Shown: positions 28,292-34,868 of the stretch, one piece after another
How positions within the stretch are numbered: position 1 is the first letter of the stretch
How the letters are laid out: each line of letters opens with the position of its first letter
Assembly (NCBI GenBank): GCA_902603905.1
Contig: CACKWM010000001.1
Coordinates: 1 to 64,000 of the forward strand
Direction of reading: 5' to 3'
DNA length: 64,000 bases
Origin: an uncultured Pelagibacteraceae bacterium
GTDB taxonomy: Bacteria > Pseudomonadota > Alphaproteobacteria > Pelagibacterales > Pelagibacteraceae
The notes under the pieces: model-generated
What the model saw: only the letters and a program-made list of their open reading frames with translations
Database searches by the model: none
What the model was told of the DNA's origin: nothing
Program-made: the position numbers and the translations under genes

Positions 28292-29659
28292 ATGAGATAT
28301 GTAAGCACTAGAGATAATTCAAAAGAATATAGTTTTGAAGATGTTTTTATAAAAGGCTTGGCTGATGATGGAGGTCTTTATATACCAAAATTATTAAAAA
28401 AATATAACACTGAAGAATTATCAGAGCTTAAAAATTTAAATTATAACGAATTATCTACAGAAATAATAAATCAATTTTCATCAGATTTTATATCTAAAGA
28501 TGAACTGTCATCTTTAGTTAGTAAATCATATTCAACATTTAGAGAAAAAGAGGTTGTTAAAATGTCAAGCGCTGGAGAACTAAAATTACTAGAATTGTTT
28601 CATGGACCAACATTAGCTTTTAAAGATGTTGCAATGCAGTTTATTGGAAATTTGTATGAGTATTATTTAAGTAAAAATAATAATAAAATAAATATAGTTG
28701 TTGCAACTTCTGGAGATACAGGTGCAGCAGCCATTAATGCAATTAAAGGAAAATCCAATTTAAATATTTTTGTTTTGCATCCGAATAATAGAATTTCTTC
28801 TGTTCAAAGAAAATTGATGACAACTGTTGATGAAAAAAATGTTTTCAATATTGCAATAGAAGGAAACTTTGATGATTGCCAGAATATTGTAAAACAAATG
28901 TTTTCTGACTTAGAATTTTCTAAATCTATAAATATGTCAGGTGTAAATTCAATTAACTGGGTAAGAATTATTGCTCAAACAGTCTATTATTTTTACTCAT
29001 ATTTTAAATTAGATAAAGAAACTATTTCATTTTCAGTTCCCACAGGAAACTTTGGCGATGTCTTTGCAGGCTATCTTTCAAAGAAAATGGGATTACCAAT
29101 AGATAAACTAATTGTTGCAACAAACGAAAACGATATTTTGCATAGAGCGATTTCAAAAGGAGATTATGTATCAAGAGAAGTAAAAGAAACATTGTCACCT
29201 AGTATGGATATTCAATTAGCAAGCAACTTTGAAAGATTAATTTACTATATAAATAATTCCGACTCTGAAAAAACAACAGAAATTATGAAAAAGGTTAAGC
29301 AAAATTCTTATCAAATTGAAAAGAACAATTTAGATATAATTCATAAGGATTTTTTATCTGAAAGTTGTAATGAACAAGAAACTTTAGAAATTATTAAAAA
29401 AAATTATGAAGAAAATAATATCATATTAGATCCTCATACAGCGGTTGGAGTAGGGGCTGCAAAAAAACTATCTTTTAATGATTGTGTAGTTTTAGCAACA
29501 GCACACCCATGTAAATTTCCTGATGCCACAAATAATGCAATAAATAAGCATGAAAAATTGCCTGATGAACTTCAGCATGTGCTTGATAAAAAAGAAAATT
29601 TTCAAGTATTAAAAAATAATACTGATGATGTAAAAAACTTTGTTAAAAGCAAAATCTAA
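28292..29659 (+). CDS. thrC: threonine synthase
   Basis: A PLP enzyme that converts O-phosphohomoserine to threonine. It starts with MRYVSTRDNSKEYSFEDV and GLADDGGLYIP. The PLP Lys is in GPTLAFKDVAMQF (about 104-116). ATSGDTGAAAI and VPTGNFGDVFAGY bind phosphate. Length 455 aa matches the yeast/enterobacterial type. Its partner thrB lies on the other strand 0.9 kb away. ctaB and thrC are neighbours in many alphaproteobacterial cox loci. Confidence 0.96.
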   Translation: MRYVSTRDNSKEYSFEDVFIKGLADDGGLYIPKLLKKYNTEELSELKNLNYNELSTEIINQFSSDFISKDELSSLVSKSYSTFREKEVVKMSSAGELKLLELFHGPTLAFKDVAMQFIGNLYEYYLSKNNNKINIVVATSGDTGAAAINAIKGKSNLNIFVLHPNNRISSVQRKLMTTVDEKNVFNIAIEGNFDDCQNIVKQMFSDLEFSKSINMSGVNSINWVRIIAQTVYYFYSYFKLDKETISFSVPTGNFGDVFAGYLSKKMGLPIDKLIVATNENDILHRAISKGDYVSREVKETLSPSMDIQLASNFERLIYYINNSDSEKTTEIMKKVKQNSYQIEKNNLDIIHKDFLSESCNEQETLEIIKKNYEENNIILDPHTAVGVGAAKKLSFNDCVVLATAHPCKFPDATNNAINKHEKLPDELQHVLDKKENFQVLKNNTDDVKNFVKSKI

Positions 29660-29661
29660 AG

Positions 29662-29686
29662 GGGGCGTTCTGTTGCCAGGCGCTCC
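29662..29686 (+). repeat. conserved hairpin, copy 1
   Basis: A stem of GGGGCG with CGCTCC, a bulged T, then TCTG with CAGG, and a TTGC loop. It lies 2 bases after the thrC stop and is followed by an AT-rich tract ending in T7, so it may end thrC transcription. The same structure occurs at 30111-30135, and the changes between copies keep pairing through G-U wobbles on the plus strand. On the minus strand the loop would read GCAA. Confidence 0.7.
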
Positions 29687-29693
29687 AAATATA

Positions 29694-30065
29694 TTATTTT
29701 TTTAATTTTAAGGGCGATCCATGGACATTTTTCTTATTTTCACCAACAGTTGCCCACCAAATTATTAATAAAATTATTCCAATCACAGTTAGTACAATTA
29801 ACTGCCACCAACCTGATCTATTTATATCATGAAGTCTTCTTGCTCCAACAGCGATATAAGGTAGAAAAGTTATTACACTAAATATTATATTTGTGGGTCC
29901 ATATGCTTCAAGGGAATATCCAAAAATCATTACATCTATTACTGCAGTAACTATTCCACCTATAAAACCAAAAAGTGCAAACCACCAAAATTCAGATCTA
30001 GATGCCCTTCCAGAAAAATCGGCATATTTAGAAAAACAGGTTTTTATAGATGTTCCAAAGTCCAT
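29694..30065 (-). CDS. DUF805 membrane protein
   Basis: A 123-aa membrane protein. It opens with FSKYADFSGRASRSEFWWFALF (DUF805 signature GRASRSEFWWF), has three to four helices, and ends its core with FLPYIAVGARRLHDINRSGWW, in which RRLHDINRSGWW is the second DUF805 signature. The function of the family is unknown. The gene is flanked by two copies of one hairpin (29662-29686 and 30111-30135) and separates thrC from rnhA. A 14-bp AT palindrome (30087-30100) sits in its upstream region. Confidence 0.9.
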   Translation of the reverse strand: MDFGTSIKTCFSKYADFSGRASRSEFWWFALFGFIGGIVTAVIDVMIFGYSLEAYGPTNIIFSVITFLPYIAVGARRLHDINRSGWWQLIVLTVIGIILLIIWWATVGENKKNVHGSPLKLKK

Positions 30066-30110
30066 GTAGGTTTATAAACTAATTTAATTTAAATTTAAAT
30101 AATAATTAAA

Positions 30111-30135
30111 GGGGCGTTTTGTCACCAGGTGCCCT
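30111..30135 (+). repeat. conserved hairpin, copy 2
   Basis: GGGGCG pairs with TGCCCT, a T is bulged, TTTG pairs with CAGG, and the loop is TCAC. It matches the copy at 29662-29686, mostly through transitions. On the minus strand it begins 2 bases after the rnhA stop and its loop reads GTGA, again a GNRA-type loop, with a TTTAATT tail. It could therefore act as a terminator or processing site for rnhA. Confidence 0.65.
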
Positions 30136-30137
30136 GA

Positions 30138-30560
30138 TTATAAATTTGCTGCTTCTTTAGCTATTAGATCTACTTCGTTATTTAATTTATTTGTTGAATG
30201 TGCTTTTACCCAATTCCAACTTATTTCAAATTCATTAGTTAAAAGATCTAACTTTTCCCAAAGTTCTTTATTTTTTACTGGTTGTTTATTTGCAGTTTTC
30301 CATCCATTTTTTTTCCAATTATGGATCCACTCTGTTATTCCTGACTTTACATATTTAGAGTCAGTGAAAATTTGAACTTTGGTGCCTTTTGAAATTTTTT
30401 TTAAAGCTTTTATAGGAGCCATAAGCTCCATTTGGTTATTAGTAGTATTTTTTTTACTTCCTTTTATCTTAGTTTTTTTTCCATTTTTAATAATTATTGC
30501 AGCCCATCCACCATTACCTGGATTTCCTAAACATGATCCATCAGTATAAATTTTAATCAT
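30138..30560 (-). CDS. rnhA: ribonuclease HI
   Basis: Degrades RNA in RNA-DNA hybrids. The catalytic acids are visible: Asp in YTDGSCLGNPGNGGWA, Glu in NNQMELMAPIKAL, Asp in IFTDSKYVKSGI, and the distal Asp in NNEVDLIAKEAA, with His in VKAHSTNKLNNEVD. Length 140 aa is slightly short but complete. It directly abuts thrB. RNase HII is also in the window at 41658. Confidence 0.95.
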   Translation of the reverse strand: MIKIYTDGSCLGNPGNGGWAAIIIKNGKKTKIKGSKKNTTNNQMELMAPIKALKKISKGTKVQIFTDSKYVKSGITEWIHNWKKNGWKTANKQPVKNKELWEKLDLLTNEFEISWNWVKAHSTNKLNNEVDLIAKEAANL

Positions 30561-31529
30561 TTAATTATAATAATTTTTAAAATTGCTAAATTTATTATGT
30601 ACTTTAAGTTTTTGAATATATTCTCTTGGATTCTTTATTTTAATAATAGCACTTTTTGGAGTATTTAAGTAATCATAGGTTCTTGTTAATAAATATCTAA
30701 GAGCCGCACCTTTACACAAGACATTTAAAGATTTTTTTTCTTTATCAGAGAATTTTCTAATTTTTGAATAACCCCCAATAAGATTTGTTGATTTTTTCTT
30801 ATTAAATATAAATTTATTATTTTTTTTATCAAAACATAATGCATTGATACAAATAGCAATTTCATACATTAAAAAGTCATTACATGCAAAATAGAAGTCT
30901 ATATATCCATGAAACTTATTTTTCTTAAAAAAAATATTATCAATAAACAAATCAGCATGAATAATTCCATAAGGTAAATTTTTTGGCCATTTATTTTTTA
31001 TCTGTAAGAAACTATTCTTCATTAAACTACTTAAATTTGGGCTTATAATTTTAGATTTATTTCCAATTTTATTTAATAGTTTTGGCCACTCTTTTAAAGA
31101 TAAAGAATTTTTTCTATAAAGTTTTATTTTCTTTGATGCTCTGTGAAGTTTGGCTATATTTTGTCCGATTTCATAACAGTTTTTTGGGTTTAATTTTAAC
31201 TTATCTTTTCCTTCAACAAATGAAACAATAGAGCCAGTTTTTTTTTTAATTTTTAACAAAAAACTTCCTTTTTTATTTCTTTGAGGTTCTGGGCAATTAA
31301 TTTCATATTTACTTAACTTATCCATTAGATTCATGAAGAAAGGTAAATCTTTTTTTTGAACCCTCTTTTCAAAAAGTGTCAGTATGAATTTTTTGTTTTT
31401 TGTTTTTAAAAGATAATTAGTATTTTCAATTCCTTTTTTAATACCTTTAAAAGAAATTATTTTTCCCAAATTGAATTTTTTTTCAATTAAAGAAATGTCA
31501 TCTCTAGAAATTTTAGTGTATATTGCCAT
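30561..31529 (-). CDS. thrB: homoserine kinase
   Basis: Phosphorylates homoserine, the step before threonine synthase. It belongs to the choline-kinase-like ThrB type found in alphaproteobacteria and pseudomonads: MAIYTKISRDDISLIEKKF start, ENTNYLLKTKNKKFILTLFE, catalytic loop YGIIHADLFIDNIFF (about 192-206) and HGYIDFYFACNDFLMYEIAI. Length 322 aa is normal. It sits 1 base after ispH and before rnhA, as in other alphaproteobacteria (ispH-thrB-rnhA). Confidence 0.94.
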   Translation of the reverse strand: MAIYTKISRDDISLIEKKFNLGKIISFKGIKKGIENTNYLLKTKNKKFILTLFEKRVQKKDLPFFMNLMDKLSKYEINCPEPQRNKKGSFLLKIKKKTGSIVSFVEGKDKLKLNPKNCYEIGQNIAKLHRASKKIKLYRKNSLSLKEWPKLLNKIGNKSKIISPNLSSLMKNSFLQIKNKWPKNLPYGIIHADLFIDNIFFKKNKFHGYIDFYFACNDFLMYEIAICINALCFDKKNNKFIFNKKKSTNLIGGYSKIRKFSDKEKKSLNVLCKGAALRYLLTRTYDYLNTPKSAIIKIKNPREYIQKLKVHNKFSNFKNYYN

Positions 31530-32474
31530 TTAATTTAATTTTCCTGGAGTTTTAAATATTACATTTTCTTTAATAATTTCCACTTCTTCAATATTAACTT
31601 TGACCTCTTTTTTAATTTTATCAATAAAATTTTTTACCAATACTTCTGGCGCAGATGCTCCAGATGAAATTCCTATAGTAGAACAATTAATAATTTTTTT
31701 AATTGGTATTTCGTTTTCTGTATGAATAAGTTCTGATTGTTTACACCCTGCTTGTTGTGCAACTTCAACTAATCTTAAAGAATTAGAAGAATTTTTACTA
31801 CCAATTATAAAAAACATTTCACATTCTTTAGCTATTTTTTTTACTGCAGCTTGGCGATTAGTTGTAGCATAACAAATATCTTCTTTTACTGGTTCTTTTA
31901 TTTCTGGAAATTTATTTTTTAAAATTTGTACTATTTTTTTTGTGTCATCCACAGAAAGAGTTGTTTGTGTAATATAAGCAATTTTTTTGTCATTTTTTTT
32001 TACATATTTATCTGCATCTTCAACTTTTTCTATTAAATCAATAGAATTTTTTGGAAGTTGACCCATAGTACCTATTACTTCCGGATGATTGAAGTGACCA
32101 ATTAAAAGAATATGATAATTATTTTTATATAATTTTTCCGCTTCTTTATGAACTTTAGATACAAGCGGACAAGTAGCATCTACATACTCTATGTTAAGAT
32201 TTTTTGCTTTTTCAGGTACAGATTTGGGAACACCGTGCGCAGAAAATATTACAGGTCTTGTCTTATCTTGAATTTCATCTAATTTTTCTACAAAAATTGC
32301 TCCAATTTTTTTTAAATTATCAACAACATATTTGTTGTGAACAATTTCATGTCTGACATAAACAGGGGAACCATATTTTATTATACTTTTTTTTACAATT
32401 TCAATTGCTCTGTCAACACCAGCGCAAAATCCTCTAGGGGCCGCAAGCAAAATTTTAATTTCTTTATTTTTCAT
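31530..32474 (-). CDS. ispH: 4-hydroxy-3-methylbut-2-enyl diphosphate reductase
   Basis: The last enzyme of the MEP isoprenoid pathway, a [4Fe-4S] protein. The three cluster Cys are in APRGFCAGVDRAIE, DATCPLVSKVH and EDICYATTNRQAAV. Other family motifs are EIVHNKYVVDNL, SAHGVPKSV, IGHFNHPEVIGTMGQ and SSGASAPEVLV. Length 314 aa is normal. IspE, an earlier enzyme of the pathway, is at 44658. Confidence 0.97.
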   Translation of the reverse strand: MKNKEIKILLAAPRGFCAGVDRAIEIVKKSIIKYGSPVYVRHEIVHNKYVVDNLKKIGAIFVEKLDEIQDKTRPVIFSAHGVPKSVPEKAKNLNIEYVDATCPLVSKVHKEAEKLYKNNYHILLIGHFNHPEVIGTMGQLPKNSIDLIEKVEDADKYVKKNDKKIAYITQTTLSVDDTKKIVQILKNKFPEIKEPVKEDICYATTNRQAAVKKIAKECEMFFIIGSKNSSNSLRLVEVAQQAGCKQSELIHTENEIPIKKIINCSTIGISSGASAPEVLVKNFIDKIKKEVKVNIEEVEIIKENVIFKTPGKLN

Positions 32475-32491
32475 TTTTTCTAACGATTATT

Positions 32492-32511
32492 TTAACAATA
32501 TACTATGTTAA
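32492..32511. repeat. AT-rich inverted repeat after atpF
   Basis: TTAACA and TGTTAA are separated by 8 bases, in the 44-base gap between atpF and ispH. It could be a weak terminator or an operator. Stem stability would be low, and AT-rich palindromes arise by chance here. Confidence 0.35.
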
Positions 32512-32518
32512 GAAGATA

Positions 32519-33016
32519 TTATGAATTGATCTTTTTTAATGCTATTTTTGTTTCTTCTAAATTTTTTTCAAAAATATTGTCTAGTTTTGATTTATCAATT
32601 GAAGTAGTCATGACTTTCTTTACGGAATCTATCGCTATTTTTACTGAAACATCTTTTATTTCTTTAAGCGCTGCTTCCTTCATTTGAAAAATTTTGCTTT
32701 CTCCTAAATTTTTTTTAATTTCTGAAGATTTATGAAACTTATCATTCATTTCTATTACTAACTCTTCCGCTTCTTTTTTTGCTTCCTTCAAAATTTTTTT
32801 ACTTTCTACGTTTGCGCTATCAAGTTTATTTTGAGCATTATCTAACAGAACTTTAGATTCAGATCTTAATTTTTCACTTTCTTCTATTTCATTTTTAATA
32901 TCTGATATTAATTTATCTAAAGTTTTAGTAATTTTTTGTGGTATTTTTAAATAAATTAATCCTCCACAAAATATTATAAAAGATACTGCCACCCAAAATG
33001 TTGCATCAAATGCCAT
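32519..33016 (-). CDS. atpF: ATP synthase F0 subunit b
   Basis: Peripheral stalk subunit joining the membrane sector to F1. From MAFDATFWVAVSFIIFCG the protein is 165 aa: one membrane helix (about 5-25), then a long charged coiled coil. The start at 33016 is preferred to an upstream in-frame ATG (33046) because AAGGA lies nine bases before it and the longer form would run into the b' gene. It overlaps b' by 11 bases. F1 genes are not in the window. Confidence 0.92.
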   Translation of the reverse strand: MAFDATFWVAVSFIIFCGGLIYLKIPQKITKTLDKLISDIKNEIEESEKLRSESKVLLDNAQNKLDSANVESKKILKEAKKEAEELVIEMNDKFHKSSEIKKNLGESKIFQMKEAALKEIKDVSVKIAIDSVKKVMTTSIDKSKLDNIFEKNLEETKIALKKINS

Positions 33017-33593
33017 AGTATTTATCCTTATCTTTAGACAGGTCATTAACTATTGCAGATATACTACTGTTATTTACTTCAATAGAAGTTAATTGTCGAA
33101 TTACATCTGTAGAAATTTCAATTGCAATTTTATTAATTTTTTCTGGAGCTTTATTTTTTAAATCTTCTATTTCAATTTCCGCTTTTTTTATTTCTTCATT
33201 AATCTCTTTGTCTAAATTTTCTTTTTTTTGATTAATATCTTTAAGTATTTTTTCACGAGTTTGATTAAAATAATTTTTTGCTTCAATTTTACTATCTTGT
33301 ACAATCTTATTGTATTCTTTTATTTTTTCTTCACCTTCCTCTCTAGATTTCTCTGCCGCCTCAATATTCTCTAATATTTGTGATTTTCTTTTTTCAAGAT
33401 TGTCACTTATTTTTGGAAGTATTAGTTTAGAAAGCACCAAATACAAAGTTCCAAATGTTAGCACTAACCAAAAAATTTGAGAAATCCAAAATTCTGGATT
33501 TAATTGAGGCATACCACCACTTTCAGATGCAAAAGCTTCCTCTAAAAATAGGAAGCTTAAAAAGATCAACTGAAAAATCTTTTTTTTAATCAT
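33006..33593 (-). CDS. atpX: ATP synthase F0 subunit b'
   Basis: The second, divergent b-type stalk subunit typical of alphaproteobacteria. It has an N-terminal hydrophobic segment that looks like a signal peptide (FLSFLFLEEAFASE), a membrane helix containing FWISQIFWLVLTFGTLYLVL (about 36-55), and then a Lys/Glu-rich coiled coil of about 130 residues. Length 195 aa is within the family range. It lies between atpE and atpF in the F0 operon. Confidence 0.9.
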   Translation of the reverse strand: MIKKKIFQLIFLSFLFLEEAFASESGGMPQLNPEFWISQIFWLVLTFGTLYLVLSKLILPKISDNLEKRKSQILENIEAAEKSREEGEEKIKEYNKIVQDSKIEAKNYFNQTREKILKDINQKKENLDKEINEEIKKAEIEIEDLKNKAPEKINKIAIEISTDVIRQLTSIEVNNSSISAIVNDLSKDKDKYYGI

Positions 33594-33598
33594 TATAT

Positions 33599-33826
33599 TT
33601 AAAATGCAAATAAAATAATTAATGCAACTACTAGTCCAAATAAACCAGTTGCCTCAGCTAAAGCAAATCCTAATAATAAATTAGGAAATTGTTTTTGAGC
33701 TGCAGACGGGTTTCTCATTGCGCCAGAAAGGTAGTTACCGAAAATAATACCAATACCAACACCAGCACCAGCCAATGCAATTGCCGCTAGCCCTGCTCCA
33801 ATCATTTTTGCCGCTTCTAATTCCAT
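33599..33826 (-). CDS. atpE: ATP synthase F0 subunit c
   Basis: The proton-carrying rotor subunit, 75 aa. Helix 1 is Gly/Ala-rich (GAGLAAIALAGAGVGIGIIF), the polar loop has RNPSAAQKQ, and helix 2 carries the proton-binding Glu in FALAEATGLFGL. The residues around the Glu look like the proton type. An AGGAGG-like sequence precedes the start, one of the clearest Shine-Dalgarno sites here, in keeping with the high copy number needed. Confidence 0.97.
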   Translation of the reverse strand: MELEAAKMIGAGLAAIALAGAGVGIGIIFGNYLSGAMRNPSAAQKQFPNLLLGFALAEATGLFGLVVALIILFAF

Positions 33827-33845
33827 TATGTCCTCCTTTTTTTAA

Positions 33846-34580
33846 TTAATGGTGTAAATTTAATGCATCGTTTAAATAGATACATGTTAAAATTGCAAAA
33901 ACATATGCTTGAAGAAAAGCAACTAAAATCTCCAAACCAGTTAAAGCAACTGAAAAACTCAGTGGAAGCCATCCACCAACTATTCCGAGACTTATAACAA
34001 AGCCTCCGAAAACTTTCATCATAGTATGACCAGCCATCATGTTTGCAAATAAACGAACAGATAGGCTAATTGGCCTACTTAAATAAGATATAATTTCAAT
34101 AACAACAATCAGTGGCAATAATAAAACTGGTACTCCACTAGGGACAAATAACTTTAAGTACCCAAATCCATGTTTAATAAAACCAATAACTGTAACTCCA
34201 ATAAAAATAAAAATTGCCAAGATAAAAGTTACAATAATATGACTAGTAACTGTAAATGTGTAAGGAATCATTCCAAACATATTGCAAAACAGCACAAACA
34301 TAAAAAGTGAAAAGATAAATGCAAAATATGGTTTTGCCTTTGATCCCGCTGTATCACTTATCATTTTCGAAACAAATATATAGCTAAGTTCTGCCAAAAG
34401 CTGAATTTTACTAGGAAGTACTGAATTTTTTTTTGTTCCAAGATTAAAAACAAATAAAATAGCAATTGAACTAATTAGCATGAACAAACTAGCATTAGTA
34501 AATGATATATCAATTTCTCCTAATTTAATTTCAGGACCAATTCTATATACTTCAAATTGGTGCATTGGATTTGTTGCCAT
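33846..34580 (-). CDS. atpB: ATP synthase F0 subunit a
   Basis: The stator membrane subunit holding the proton half-channels, 244 aa. The essential Arg lies in LSVRLFANMMAGHTMMKV (about 175-192). The fifth-helix region has LQAYVFAILTCIYLNDALNLHH at the C-terminus, and FCNMFGMIPYTFT is a further family motif. It follows atpI by 5 bases and precedes atpE by 19. Confidence 0.96.
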   Translation of the reverse strand: MATNPMHQFEVYRIGPEIKLGEIDISFTNASLFMLISSIAILFVFNLGTKKNSVLPSKIQLLAELSYIFVSKMISDTAGSKAKPYFAFIFSLFMFVLFCNMFGMIPYTFTVTSHIIVTFILAIFIFIGVTVIGFIKHGFGYLKLFVPSGVPVLLLPLIVVIEIISYLSRPISLSVRLFANMMAGHTMMKVFGGFVISLGIVGGWLPLSFSVALTGLEILVAFLQAYVFAILTCIYLNDALNLHH

Positions 34581-34585
34581 AGTTT

Positions 34586-34861
34586 TTATTTTTGCATTTT
34601 TTTCGCAGATTTAAAGACATTTACAATACCAGCAATCACACCTACGAAAAAAAATATTAATATTAACCACGGTTTAGTACCAAAGGTTTTATCTAAAATA
34701 AACCCAATAATTGTCCCAACTACCACATGAGCTACTAATTCAGTGCTCATTTTAAAGGCTACTCCTAAGGAAGAATTAGGTTTATTATCTTGGTAAAGTT
34801 TTTTCTTTAAAAGCTTTTTTTTTGCAATCTCTAAGCGAGTTTTAAATGTATCTTTTAGCAT
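34586..34861 (-). CDS. atpI: ATP synthase assembly protein AtpI
   Basis: A 91-aa membrane protein that precedes atpB. It has a basic N-terminal third, then two helices: STELVAHVVVGTIIGFILD, with the AtpI-type LVAxxxVGxxIGxxLD pattern, and WLILIFFFVGVIAGIVNVF. The frame extends to an ATG at 34909 inside smc; MLKDTFKTRLEIA at 34861 is preferred, 7 bases after the smc stop. AtpI helps assemble the c-ring in other bacteria. Confidence 0.87.
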   Translation of the reverse strand: MLKDTFKTRLEIAKKKLLKKKLYQDNKPNSSLGVAFKMSTELVAHVVVGTIIGFILDKTFGTKPWLILIFFFVGVIAGIVNVFKSAKKMQK

Positions 34862-34868
34862 TAAAATT

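Noticed and set aside
30081-30100. AT palindrome upstream of DUF805 as an operator
   Set aside because: A 14-bp palindrome of A and T only is weak evidence at this base composition; it is mentioned with the gene but not claimed as a site.
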